DNA of 64,000 nucleotides from positions 1,989,472-2,053,471 of the forward strand of contig NW_022985167.1 of assembly GCF_010093535.1 (NCBI RefSeq). The letters run 5' to 3'. The stretch comes from Lindgomyces ingoldianus. Taxonomy: Eukaryota; Ascomycota; Dothideomycetes; Pleosporales; Lindgomycetaceae. Position 1 is the first letter of the stretch, and each line of letters opens with the position of its first letter. Made by a program: the position numbers and the translations under genes. Shown piece by piece: positions 23,128-35,700 of the stretch. The notes below the pieces were generated by a model. That model searched no databases. It saw only the letters and a program-made list of their open reading frames with translations, and was not told where the DNA came from.

Positions 23128-24388
23128 GAGGAAACTGGAGCGAGGCTGAGAGAAAACAGCGAAATGACGAGGGGAAATTTTATGAGTTCGCTGGGCACGC
23201 TCGCACTCCGCATGCTAGCAACTAGAGCAGCCTGAAGGTGCAGCTCCACGCTCCTGAGGGGTGATTCAAGGGTCCAAAATGAGAATTAAGAGATCATCGT
23301 TCTGATTCAGTTGTCCCAGTACAACTTGCAAGGATTAACGTGCTCGTGCTGATGAGTGGAGTTCTGGTGGCGGCTGTCAGACTTTGTCAGAAAAACGCCC
23401 GATGGCTGCATGGGTCTTAACAACCTGCTCGGAAAGGCAACGATCCTCAGAAGAGGACATTGCGGTGTAGGAGTGATTGGTAATGGCATTGAGGAGGTAG
23501 GCTTGGAAACAGGGTAGTACCCTGCAATTCCCCCGAGCCGAAAGTTGCGACGGAGAAGTCGGTTAAGTGGATGAACCCTGCTTCGAACCATCCCCGTGGG
23601 TTCGGGGAGGCACACGGACCGTTCCTCACCGTTCCTAACTATGCCATCACGCATGTCAATTAGCTTTATCAAGTCTGCGCTCACGGCGGTGCTCGTGCTC
23701 TCGTCGGTTTGGCAACCACTGATGGTATTGGCCTGGATAACGGATTGTGCAGGGTCCATTCCATCAAGGGGCCTCAGGACTGTCGAGGGTTGCGAAAAAG
23801 CAAGGTGCATGTGTTAGTCTTGGTGTGGAAAGGCTGAATGCCGATCGGTGAACGCCCGAACACAGCATGTGACTATCCTAGCACAGATGCATGTCTGCAC
23901 CATTTGTGGATCCCCATACGAGCTTCAAACTTCGGTGCCATTCGATGGCTAGCTATATCATAGGTAACTACTCATCCCAACACGGTTCATAGAGAGAATA
24001 CCCTAACTCAAGGGGAGACAAACTATATGTCACTTCAGTGAATGGAGGGTCGATTTGCATTGCCACCAGTGCTTCCAGCGCCGGAGACCTTTAAAATAGC
24101 AATGCTGGTAATAATGTGCACCTCGCTCGTTCATCCCCGTCACTTGGCCCCGGACGTTTGTATCCTGGACAATCTCCAATCCTTTCATCGGCTTTGAATC
24201 CCACATCCTGGCCTGCAGTTCCTGGGATTCCTGCAACTGCTTTTCATCAAATTTGAGGACTTATTGCTCCTGTCTTTGGACCTACATCCTGCTTGTTCCC
24301 ATTCTGCTAGGAATTCTCTGTCATCTTGAGCCCGTCGTCCCGAAGACCTTGAGAACTTCTCCTTCCAAATCGGTTGACAGTGGGCAAT
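23128..24388. promoter_or_regulatory. Divergent intergenic region between the P450 and MFS genes
   Basis: 1.26 kb separates the two divergent start codons and must contain both promoters. Open frames of 60-167 codons exist here on the minus strand, but they show no recognisable domain and I do not call them genes. No specific operator could be assigned. Confidence 0.45.
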
Positions 24389-26012
24389 ATGGTTACGAAA
24401 ATCAATCCGACGCTCGTCTTTTGGGGTGTCCGTATGGGATTCATGTCCTATGGATGGGATGCAGGTGTACTCGGAGGCGTGCTGCAAACACCCGCCTTTC
24501 AATCCACTATGAAGGTATTCCAGGTTTCTATATGGATCGCTGCAGATAATACACTACGCGTGATTAACAACATCCGCAGGTGCCAGACACGACAACAACT
24601 GCCATGGTCGTAGCCTCATTCCTATTGGCCTCTTGGCTCGGATGCTGTATCACTGCATCTCCAGGGAGTGATCACGTCAGACGACGAGTCTAGATCATGA
24701 TAGGCGCTGCCATTCAAATCGTTGGAACCATCATCTCTACATCTACATATTCCACTAGCCAGCTCATTGCCTGTCGTGTCTTGATTGTGAGCAGCCTCAC
24801 TAGGAGCAACAGGATTTTGCTGAACAGGTCTCAAAGGGTGTTGGCAATGGCCTTGTTGTTGCAGCAGGCCCAGTATACATCGCAGAAACCCCCGGTATCT
24901 TAAAGCAAAGAGGTCCACTGGTCGGTATTCTCATGGGCTTTGCGTGTACCGGTACTGCATGTGCATACTGGATCGATTTCGGCTTCACCTATACGAAAGG
25001 ACAAGTTGTATGGGGCCTACCGATTGCGATGCAGATCATCTGGTCACTGCTTGCAATACTTCTCATTTTTCTGAACGTCGACTCGCTAAGATGGTACTTC
25101 CTTCAAGATCGCTTAGATGAAGGAAACCTAGTTCTTCGTCAAATCTATACGGACAATCACCTTGCAGACAAGGTTGCATCAGAGATCCAGACTGAGTTAA
25201 AGCAGGAAGTCGGGGAGAAGTTGAGCTTTTCAGACTTCTTCATCGAGAAGTCCGAGACTAAGGCGGTGACTCGTATCCGCGATGGAGTAGTACTGGTCGG
25301 AGTTGCGTATCTCATGGGTATCAACATGATCTTTCATTATATGACGACGATCTTCCAAGTATACATCGGCCTTGCTCCCACCACAGCATCCGTATGTTCG
25401 GGTGCTGCAACGACATTGCTTGCAGTTGGTGCATTCGCCGGATCGATTTTTTGCGAAAAAGGCGCAAGGCGCAAGTGGGTTTTGTGGGAATCTGCCTTGC
25501 AGTCTGTTTTCATGACCGCGTTCGTCGGACTGTTGGCAGCAAATACCAAAGCTACAAGTTCGGCGGCCGCAGCCATGCTATTCGGCTAGTTCTTAGTATT
25601 TAGCCCGACTTGGGCGCCGCAACCAGTACGGGCCGCCCTCTTCCATTGTTGGCTATCACCCGGCTGACGTTGGTTCTAGTACATCTATATATCTGAAACC
25701 ATGCCCCTCCGACATCGCCACACGGGCGTCGGCCTGGGTATGTCCGCGCAATGGCTGATGGCATTCTTGACTGTCTATGCTGGCCCAATTGGGTTTGAAA
25801 ATGTGGGCTGGAAGATCTGGATCTCGTTTGCTGTCTTTAACGTCACCGGATTTCCTTACGTCTATTTCTTCTTGCGAGAGACTCGTGGCCGCAGTTTGGA
25901 ACACATGACCGAGCTCGACAACGAAGGGCTAGCCGTTGGGAGTGGCAGCTTGAGCCCAAACGAAGGCGAAGGAAGCTTGAAGGGAGATATTTTCATCGAG
26001 GACAAAATTTAA
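24389..26012 (+). pseudogene. MFS sugar-porter-like transporter, two in-frame TAG stops
   Basis: A major facilitator superfamily permease of about 487 residues in four exons: 24389-24514, 24580-24786, 24828-25625, 25680-26012 (introns 65, 41 and 54 bp; all phase-consistent). Typical parts: the first helix with 'YGWDAGVLGG', hydrophobic helices throughout, the mid-loop block 'FLNVDSLRWYF' that corresponds to the PESPRW signature but has lost it, and a late 'TGVGLGMSAQWLMAF' helix followed by the 'RETRGRSLE' C-terminal motif of sugar porters. Two codons read TAG: 24691-24693, just before IMIGAAIQIV, where Trp or a charged residue is usual, and 25587-25589 (after AAAAMLFG). Both can arise from TGG by one G-to-A change, the direction RIP causes. 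The remaining frame is clean, so the gene died recently or the stops are errors. It is probably the transporter partner of the adjacent P450. Confidence 0.8.
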
Positions 26013-26384
26013 AGATGTTGGGCGAAGGTAATTAGTGTTTTCATCGGGTGGCGATAAAGAACTGATGTGAATGCTTTGGCAATGGAGACAGAAATACTCA
26101 AAAGGTCTACAATGAAAAGGTTGTGAAACAAGGCAAAATAAGTATATACAAGAATGAAACAGAGGCCGTTCACCTAAACGGACCCCTCTACGATGTCTTT
26201 AGCCACCACTGCTCAAAATTTTTTTTGAGTGTCATTTAATCTATTGACACAAAACGCCTTGATTGGAGTCGATGGTACGGTTGAAAACTAAGTACCGGAT
26301 GAAACAAGGTCTATAGTGGGTAATTGTCTAAATGTAGCTCACACAAATCGGTCCATTTAAAAGGTAAAAATTTCATTTGGCTTT
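26013..26384. other. Short intergenic region 3' of the MFS gene
   Basis: Convergent intergenic stretch; no feature recognised. Confidence 0.35.
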
Positions 26385-27023
26385 TCAACCTGTACGTTCG
26401 CTCGGACCGGTGGCGGATCGTCTTAGAAGCTGGCCTGGTCGAAGTCCGCTAATTTGTCGGGCGATTGAATCGGGAGAATTGCTTGGTATATGGGAATAAA
26501 CGTATTTCATCTCAGTTGAGGACATCATTGATTTGGACCTTTTCCGTGGAGCTTCGTCCGGTCTGAGCTCTGTTGCGCGATGTCGTGGTAGTTGCGTGGA
26601 TCGATGCTGTTGTTGCTGCTGCTGCTGAGGTATAGCGCTTTGCTGCCACTCATGGAAGTATTGTTCTCTGGCTTCATCATCCGCTTGTCGGTAGTTGATC
26701 ACAAATGGTGGGTGGTGGCCCGATGTAATATTACCAGTTCCATGAAACGCCGCTACCTGTGAAGGCTGCATCAAAGCAGGATACCCAGAGTGGTCGGAGC
26801 TTATTAGTATGTCTGGATTCTGCACGGCAATCGAGTGGGTAGAGGCGGGTTGGGATTCGAAGTTAGACGCATCGGGCCGACTTTCTAAGATTGTATGGGC
26901 GTGATTCTGGTCGCAGGCCCAAGATCGAGGACGGAGGGGAATGCTCGTCATTGGAGCTCTTGAATCCTGAATACCCTGCCAGCTGGTTAATTTGGGTGAT
27001 GTCCTAAACCGGACAAGATACAT
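26385..27023 (-). CDS. Hypothetical protein ORF, Ser/Pro/Gln-rich, with a polyglutamine run
   Basis: A 212-codon open frame on the minus strand, not recognised. It is hydrophilic, with a run of about seven Gln (CAG/CAA codons near 26605-26632), a KRSKS basic patch and no membrane segment. It lies just downstream of the Zn2Cys6 regulator on the same strand. It could be a separate small gene, or a 3' exon of the regulator that I could not connect by a convincing intron. The regulator's own reading frame stops cleanly at 27261. Composition and length favour real coding sequence, but the start Met (27023) is uncertain. Confidence 0.35.
   Translation of the reverse strand: MYLVRFRTSPKLTSWQGIQDSRAPMTSIPLRPRSWACDQNHAHTILESRPDASNFESQPASTHSIAVQNPDILISSDHSGYPALMQPSQVAAFHGTGNITSGHHPPFVINYRQADDEAREQYFHEWQQSAIPQQQQQQQHRSTQLPRHRATELRPDEAPRKRSKSMMSSTEMKYVYSHIPSNSPDSIARQISGLRPGQLLRRSATGPSERTG
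26605..26632 (-). repeat. CAG/CAA microsatellite encoding polyglutamine
   Basis: Trinucleotide run within the hypothetical frame at 26385-27023. Confidence 0.6.
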
Positions 27024-27258
27024 TTAAATTGAAAGGCGGTTACATGGCGGGAAATCCTAAGATGAGAAATGATCAATGCTGCCAATGCTGCCCCTACAGA
27101 AACCTTGTCAGCCATGTTCCCTCCATGGAAACAAGGCTGCAAGGCCAGTGGCCGTAAGCCTGTATGGGGGGAATAGAAACGTCCTGACAGTGTAAAAAAT
27201 AAATATGAGAGAAGGGGTGGGAGACAAAGCGTAAAAGACAACAGAAAGAAGGAGAAAT

Positions 27259-29769
27259 TCATACCCAAGGCTCGTATCCATCATCTGCACCTGGAAGTCC
27301 AGGAGACCACAGCGGATCTTGCATGATGGAGTCAAAATCTTCGAATAGATTTCCAGGTTGAAAGTTTCCCATACCGCTTGAATTTGTAGGTAGTGTCACA
27401 GCTGGATGCGGGTTTACGTTTGGAGAGAAATTGGGATGGCTACTGCCAGCGGCAGCTTCCATCGCCTGTTGACGGAAGTCTTGCGCAGTAGGAAATCGAA
27501 CTTGGCCTTCCCTCTTCTCTTTTGCCCGCCTTAAGAGAACACCGAGCGGGCTTTGTTCGACGCCTTGTTCCTGTGCTCGTCCCACAGAATCAACTGGAAA
27601 TATTTGGTCTAGAACGGCCCACGCAAGAGCCACATCCCCTTGATCCATGGTGCCTCCTGATGTAAGGGCGAAGAGGAGGAATGAAGGTGTGTAAGCTTCT
27701 TTCAGACGCTTTATATACCAACTATATGGCGAGGTGGGGAACCGGTTGGAAAGAGCTAGCGTCCGTGAGGTCAAGGCAATTGCATCGCGAAAAAGGCTGC
27801 ACGTGTTTATTAACTTCGGTGTCCACAATTTCCTTCATCGATGTTACACGGTCTCCCTTAAGGCTAACAAAAGTGTGGATAAGGTATACAAGGAAAGAAG
27901 AACGTACTGGGTCATTTCAGGGGCACCTCCCAGTCCACCAGGCCCCCCATGTATATCTTTCCACTCCATCAAACGGATAGCGAATTTAGCCTGCTCTATC
28001 CTAATTCTCATTGTCTCCAACACCATGAATTGTATAGGATTCGTCGTATCGAGGCTATCGAGGCGGTAAACAGTCTCGAAGCGATGCTCAAGACGTCTGA
28101 TCCAACGAACTCTGTCCGACTGGAGTGCGGATTCACTCGGGGCCCATTGACCCGGCTGGACCGAACCGAGGAAGATCGAGTCGCGAGAGCGGTATCGGCT
28201 ACCGAAAAGTTGAGTCATCAACCGAGCTAGCTCGGCTTCTATTAAAGTGAATGTCATGGTCGAAAAGGGCGAGTACTGTTCCTGTTCTTGTTCGATCTCC
28301 TGAAGAGTCTTGAATTTTCTTTCTTGTCCCTGTATCGATGCTCTTTGTTGTTCGTCGATCTCGGTAAGATCCCGGTCGCATATGCTTAAGGGAAGGCAAG
28401 TATCATACGAGGATACACTGATGCTAGGTTCGCAACCTAGAAGTTCCGCAAATCGGGCGTCAAGTATGCAGATCTGGGCCCAGATACGGCGCCGCACTTC
28501 AACTTCAATAGGGCTTAATCCAAAGCTTGTCCCATCCCGGTGAATGCCAAGAAATTGGGCCGTACGCACTGCTGTTCCGATCTGAACCCATTGCACATAT
28601 GGATCGAATGAATTTGAATCGACCGACTACCAAACTTGTTAGTTTAAATCATGACCCCACAGCTAACTTCTTACCAGAAAGAGGACTAAGGCTTGGAGAT
28701 TCTCAATGGATGGGTGTTTGATCACACCTTCGTCAAGAGAGAGTATCCTGTCTGATACCTCCTTTTTCAAGGTTGGGGCGAGAGTTAGCGGGTTGAACTT
28801 TTGGCCTAGTTCTTGGGAAGATGGATTGTTGATTACGGACAGAACAGCAGCATAATAGACTGAAGATAGAAGCGCGAGAAAAGGATCATCAGGTGTTGAC
28901 GAGGTGGCCAAGCTAAAGAATGAAGGTGGCCCTTGAGATGGTACAGTGTGAGGATTCGGGACTATTCCTGGGTCGGAGGTGCCAAAGGACGGGTTGGGGA
29001 AATAGGCGCTCGGGTAGTGCGAGACTGGTGAGGCTCGAGAATGAGATGATCTTAGAGGATGGAGCAACCGGCATCGTTTCAGAAAGGTGGGCCAGTGTAG
29101 TATTCGTATCAGCGGGTCTACCCGATGACTGTAGATATTAAGAAGCAGGTCATGCAATTGATCGTCTAGAGGTGGTGATTCATGGCTTTCGTTTGATAGA
29201 ATCGAGTGGCGAACACTAGATCTCTGCAAGGCAGGAGACTTAGTTACATTTCTATCGCCGGGGTTCGCTTGAAGAGTGCTTTGTATATCCGTGAGCTGCA
29301 TAGTTATTAGCAATCACCGAGAACAAGAGGCCGTGTTGATACAGACCTGTTCAGCCACAGATGCCCATGACCATGGACTGAAGTACCTGTTACTGGCCCC
29401 AGCAAAAAGCTTTCCGGGTGCATCGAGGGGCCATTGATCACCGGTGTCTACGGGAGACACATCTTGAGAGACTTCCCCAGTTGAGCTGTCAACCTCTCTT
29501 GATAATCGGGCGACTTCATCCTCGAGTTTCGATAACCGGGCATTATCAGCAGGTTTTGGCTTGCCTGGCCGTGGTGCAACGGTAATTTGGGGTAAAGATG
29601 TCTGTTGCTGTGCTGGCTGGCACAACGTGCCTACCTTTGCACAGTTTGAACATGCCGGTTGTGCTCTATCACACTTCACTCGTCTTGCTCTGCATCTAGC
29701 ACAAGCTAGGACATGTCTTCGGCGCGTAATCGTTGGCGCATCTGCTCGGCTCTCGTACTTTGATGCCAT
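27259..29769 (-). CDS. Zn(II)2Cys6 fungal-specific transcription factor
   Basis: A nuclear DNA-binding regulator of 778 residues. Exons: 29769-29347, 29295-28675, 28626-27908, 27832-27259 (introns 51, 48 and 75 bp; sum exactly 779 codons). The ATG at 29769 begins MASKYESRAD. The six-cysteine binuclear cluster is at residues 23, 26, 33, 40, 43 and 50, spaced C-x2-C-x6-C-x6-C-x2-C-x6-C, followed by a basic linker and a short coiled-coil segment (residues ~77-95, 'LSKLEDEVARLSREV'). The fungal transcription factor middle homology region is seen around the second and third exons ('GIHRDGTSFGLSP', 'EVRRRIWAQICILDARFAELLG'). An acidic C-terminus (DFDSIMQDPLW) could activate. It points toward the broken MFS gene and lies 4 kb from the P450, the arrangement of a pathway-specific regulator. 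Its targets are inferred from location only. Confidence 0.92.
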
Positions 29770-32700
29770 TGTGTTCGCGAAGCTGATTTTAGCAAACAAA
29801 TGGAGACAGAAGCGGTTAGCGACGAAAAAGTGGGAAACGATGCGGATTGGAATAGTATAACGCAACTCGTGCGAATTCATGCGTGGGATATGTATGGTGA
29901 TGAATGGGAATAAATGATCGGATCGGAGCATCGGCGCCTGTCTCTCGTGCGAAAAGGTGACAGCTTTGGCCGATCACGTGATCGGCGAAGGTTCCAAGCG
30001 CCAGGCTGAGTTACGCCCCAACCATTCGCTATTTTGGGCACCGGAACTAACGCTCTATTTAACAGCCCGGTGGCACGTTTAATGCAGTAGTTGAAGCTAC
30101 AGACCATGCGGAGAAAGCGGCGGCGCACGTTCCCTAACTTTAAAATGGGAAACTTGCTTAGATGAAGAATTTCCTTAGGCAGGAAACCGACTCAGCTCCT
30201 ATGGGTCTAGAAAATTTGTGCGATTCTGAATTGATGCGGGAAACTAGAACTTGCTCCCGTTGGCGCATTATAGGGTGGATGTGCGGCCTCTGGCGTCTGG
30301 TTGGCATAGCAGTTCATCCTAGCTGCTGAATCGGACTGTGATGGCCCTTGTGATGGGCTGACTAGACAAACAAACATACGGCCGAATCCGCTCCGCGTGA
30401 AATCGAAAGTACTAGGAAAAATCCTTGATGTTCAACTAGATTTAGCTTCTGCTCTAGCCTCATTTAGCGGCTTAATCAGTTATTCGACGAGCTTCCATGC
30501 AAGTGCGAAACTAACTTACAAGCCGACGGAGCTTAGAAGTGTGCTATGCATGGGTTTTCGAAAGCACAGCCAACCGCTGTGAGCGAAACATCATGGTTTC
30601 CAGGTTCTTACTACGGTCTTGAATTTTGTTGCCCTGTGTGAGCTTTGGGAACTCCCTGATTATGGGTAAATTTCCTCAAGCAATGCAAGACAGACTGCTC
30701 CACAATTAGGCAGACTTCGCATTCTGGCTGGGTCCTGCAAAGGAAAGCTGAAGAATAGCCCCCAATTCTTTCTGAGGCCGAAGGGACACTTGGTGGAGGG
30801 CGTGCAATACCGCTGCAATTTTAGTGCATGTCGGGTCTATGATGCAGCCCGTGCCGCTAAAAGCCAAAGAGCGTGCGCTGGCCCGGGCTTCAATGTAGAC
30901 CTTATGAACAGGTGCTCGGTGTACGGTAAAGGAATTCATGAGGTCAGGTAAGAGACAACCCGCATGGAGCGATTATCGCAACCTTGTGCGAAAGAAGGCC
31001 GAGCTGCGGATTGACATGCGAGAGCGTAAGACAGGAGTCATCTGAACTGCCACTCGGCGGCGCAACCACGCCGCTTCTGGCCCGGTGAAGGGGGAGGAGC
31101 ATTCCACCGGGGCTTTTGACCTGGTAGAGCATAACAGAAAGTAGGAATGCCTTCCAAGGCGGAACGGATAAGTTGGCGGACGCGACGGACAACCGCTTAT
31201 GCCAAGCCCCTGCCAAGGATCAACGGAGGCGGGAAGTGAGAATCTCGCCGACAGTTTTCTGATGACCAAGATAAAGACGGTATTTAGAATGTATCATTCA
31301 GACACCGCGCGGAACTGTGTATGATCATCCAAGGTGAATAAGAGGAGGTTTGAATAAGGTTGGGGAAGGTGCAACATTCGGTGGATCGACAACGGGCTCC
31401 ACCGAACTGGCCTAGCGCAAAAGAGGGAAACCAGTCTTCGCCCGTCGTCATCCGATGCCAACCCTTGAAGAATGTGAACACCCCGCCGCCTCAAGAATTC
31501 AACAATCTTTTTGCGTACCTTTGGTGATGTATCACCAATTGCGTCCGTCCCATCGTAAGGGTATAGCTATAGACCTTGTCTCATTCTAGCATTGCAGTGC
31601 ACCAGCGTCGTCGGCCTCATTACCTTCGGTGACAGTCCCAAATCAGGATTTACGTTCGACGGAATATCAAAGAGTTTAGTCACGAGACTGAATTCAGCAG
31701 CTCCCTATCTACACTGTGGCGCAAGCATCCTGGGTCAGAAGTGCACGGTGTGGCCTTAAACTACAACACTGCATAATATTCGGTACTCAGACGAACAGCC
31801 CGTTTCCTGGGCGTAAGTCTGCCTTGCGGGGAAAACGCCATTTTGTCGATCAACTTTCATGGCCCCCACGAAATCAGTTTTGGATAGATGATACGGCCTG
31901 CCTACACCGCTGGCCATTGACAGGTGCTGAAGTGTGCCAAGACATACTTCAGACGAGGCTAGATGAATCCCCCAAACGCGTTTTCTTGCTGCATCTTCTC
32001 ATAAGGCTAGGTTAAAGTATGCGAGTCGTTCGCGAAGACCAGGCTTCACTTTTTTCGGTGTTGGTTTGAATAGAAGTTGGTTCTTTCTTGCAGTGCGCCA
32101 ATCCAAGCGAGCTCATTAGGCGCTCAGCGAAGCGCTTGCAGCCTGATTTTGAGAAGTTCCACATTTTGATACCTTGGTATGTTCTAGCTGCCTTGGTAAC
32201 GGATATTCCTCGACTACTGTGGGGCCTTGTACGGATCTTTATTTAGATCATCATGCAGTCACAAGGGTGTCCTGGGTGATCTACCAGAATTATGATGACA
32301 ACCTTCCGAAGGAATGCCTCCCGCAAAGCCCTCGACAAGTTTTAGATCCACTATTTCCGCATGGAGCTAAAAAGCTTGGTTCAACTACTCACAATCAACT
32401 ATTATGCCTTGTCAATGCATGGAGCATTTCTAGTTCTTTTGATATAGCTTCCTACAACGGGATCTGTGACTATCAGAACCGGCCAGTATTCAATTATATT
32501 AGAAGAGCTTTAGGTTACTGAGACATTAATGGGCTACACCCCGTTAACCTTCACTTCCCCGAATCTGGCAGTGTAAATGGACGGAAAGACTACCAACCAC
32601 CTTTCCGTGGGTTTCCCTGATTGGAAAATGTAGAAAAATAGGGAATGGTCGGTTTTACTGAGCATTCTCTCGCTTTTATGACCCGAAGATGCATTTGCCT

Positions 32701-35700
32701 TATTAGTATTGAAGGCTTGTATTTTCGCCCCCCCGCGTTCCTCGTTTCGCAACCGCGCGCTGACCTGAAACCCGGCCCACCCCACAGCTCACAACACCGT
32801 CCAAGCTCTACCTCGCCACGACTTTCTCTACTCGCCAATCTGTCTAGCCACTTTAGTCAGTCATAGGACCAATTGACTGCGGTCGCATATCTGATCGTTG
32901 TCTTACTGCCCAATACGAATGAGCTTAGAAGCCAACACCGACATGTGCCGCTGAGGCGCACTTCATGGATACCAAACACGGCAAATTAAGGCGGAAATCT
33001 GCCTCGTGGGATTTCAACTTGAAATGACCCAACATCGTGGCTCCTGGATCGCCACAAATGTTGAAATACCGTGGACATGGGCCTGTCTGGCTAGAGGACA
33101 ACCGTCCAGTCTCACATTGATTGGGCATTTGTCAGCATGGGAACTCTGCAGGTCTAAACTTAACGCAGCCAGATCTCTCCCTAGCTGTGCATATCATCGC
33201 GATTCTCGCATTGAACACCGGTTACTGCGCAGGGAGGTTCAGGTCTGAAAAGATAGGAGGATGCGGAAGCCAACTTCCGATGCATGGCAAAGGACGAAAG
33301 AAACAACTAAACGTCTTGCAATCACGGTGCTGCCCTACCTGCACTCCGCTATTGCATACTTTGTAAAGCACCATATACTCCAGGCCGCCGAATTAGACGA
33401 TCTGAAGGCGAAAACCGCAATGCGACCCTTCTCGCGAATCTTAGCACCAAGATGCTCTACTATACATCCATAAGAGAATTCCTCCACACTAGAAGCTCCG
33501 ACTAATCTAAATCCTGCACGATCGGTGAGCAGCACCCGAAACGATAATGCTCTCCACTCGCCGTCTGTCCCCATCACCGCTGCAGCAATTCGGTTTTGAC
33601 AATCGTGGAGACAGATCAGCCCTCTACAAGACGGCCCAACCCCCCTATCATCTTAGGCTCTACTCCTGTGAACGGTTCAATGGTCCCGAAGCCGACCTGC
33701 CCGACCACTTTTCCTTTACATGTCTCCCCCACACTTACGGACATATCGAATCAGCTTATTTGTATGCTCAGAATGCTCACAATGAATTTTGCTAGAAACC
33801 CAGGCGCAGAAAGAGTATCCCTGCCTGCCTCGAACGGGTCCACTTTCGATACCGAGCATCCGGAGGGAATTAGGTTCTTTGGCATCCGTTTATGGATGGC
33901 AGCACGTACCTGTCAATATTTTGCGTTTATATTGTCTGCGTTAAGGCTACTGTTGTGCAAGTAAGGGGTTGAGTGACCAGAAGCCTAGGAGGGCTGTTCG
34001 TTTAGGAACGAAGGCAGGTACTTAAATCGAAATGTTGATTATTTTTCTATGAAAAGGGGGAGACGCTGATTGGGGATTGTAGATACACAAACGAGGGGGC
34101 GATATATGCAATTCGATAATGCAACAGGATATAATTTACGTATGGATTCGTCTGCACGATAAATACATAGATGTCTCGCAAAGCTTCAAACTCCAGTACG
34201 GTTTGACTCGACCACACTTACGTTCTTCTAAGACTCTTATTCCGCCGTATTTCGGGACACGCTGCGACATAAATTTTCTTTATGCCTATATTGATTGCTC
34301 ATACTGAGGACTTAGGTTCTCGTGTTCAAAAATGCTTGGAATAGACTTGGATCAAGTCAGGGCCTCTTGAAGGTGTGGGATCATAACTAGAAGCGCTTAG
34401 GAACCGAAAATCATAGTACAGACACTAAGACAACTCGATTCCACTTTGAAACGACGAACCTATTGCGTTTTAAGCCAGTTTCGTGCATTTGGTGGCCGGG
34501 AGAGAATCTAGGCAACGGAAGAAGAGGAAAATCTTCGCAGCGAAACACGTCTGCTGAATCAATCACCCTCGTTCCCACCCTATCATCCTCAAATTTTTCT
34601 ACTGCAAAGGGCATTAAAGAATAAAGGAAGAGAGAGACAAGAACGCTAAGGCCCTTGGGTGAGCCCCGGGGATTCCAGGTCGAATTATGCGATTATATGT
34701 ATATAAGCTAGTACGCGTTATATAGTATACAACGCAAAAACTAGATGCGTTGCACAGCTCTCTTCAGTTTCTCCTGGTGGGGACTTCGTGGAGTTGCCTT
34801 CGTCGACGGCGTTTTGGGTAGTGAACTTATGGAACATTTATAAAATCAACTGCCTTAGTTGACTTTACAAGGGACTAAAATATAAAGCTCATTTTTTTCC
34901 CCTACTCTAAGTCCTGGACTCTTGGAAGCGCTGCATCTATGGATTCTTTCACAAGATCACGTGCCGAGAACCTCGCCGTCCCCATTTCAGCCTAGTCAGC
35001 GATTATCGGATGCGAACTTCAAACGTCAAATTTGCCATCGATATCTTTCCCATCTTTGTTTCTCCATCAATATCATCGCAGAAGAGGTTGGCTTCGTGCT
35101 CTCCACCTACCGAAAGGCACCCTGTCTCATTGGCGAGGAACGTCCTCGTCTTAGGTCCCAGCGGAGAGGACTTCTATTCCTGCTGTTCGGTAGTAAATGA
35201 TAAATATACTATAATAAGACTATAACGAAGGCTACTTATGTTAACGTTATCGATATCCATAGGAAGGATCGGCCCTTCAGGTAATGTTGTTGCGAATTCA
35301 AACTTAGGGGGACGCCACTCCATTAGGGTCGACCAGGAAGGCACGTCTAAGGCTCTCGATTTAATTCAGCCACCCTGCATTATATAGTACCTTAAGCCCA
35401 ATCAAGTCGGCCCGCCAATCGCGCTCGCTGGCCCCTTCTCGCTAATGTCGCCTCAAAGGCCGAGATGTCGTCCTCCATGAACATTTGTTTGCTCGCAGAC
35501 TTACACCGCAGCGAGAGCTGTCTGACAACAAATCCCTCTTTCTAACGGATGGTTTTTCGGAGATGATCACACCACTAGCGCCCCTTCAATAATGGTCGAC
35601 GCAACGCTAACCGATCAAGAGGGTCGCTTATCTGGATCGCTCTTTTGCATCTGGCTATCTATCTCCGTTTTCAATGGCAGATATATCAGGAATAGAAGAA

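Noticed and set aside
23307..23810. 167-codon minus-strand frame between P450 and MFS
   Set aside because: No recognisable domain, overlapped by frames on both strands, and located in the shared promoter.
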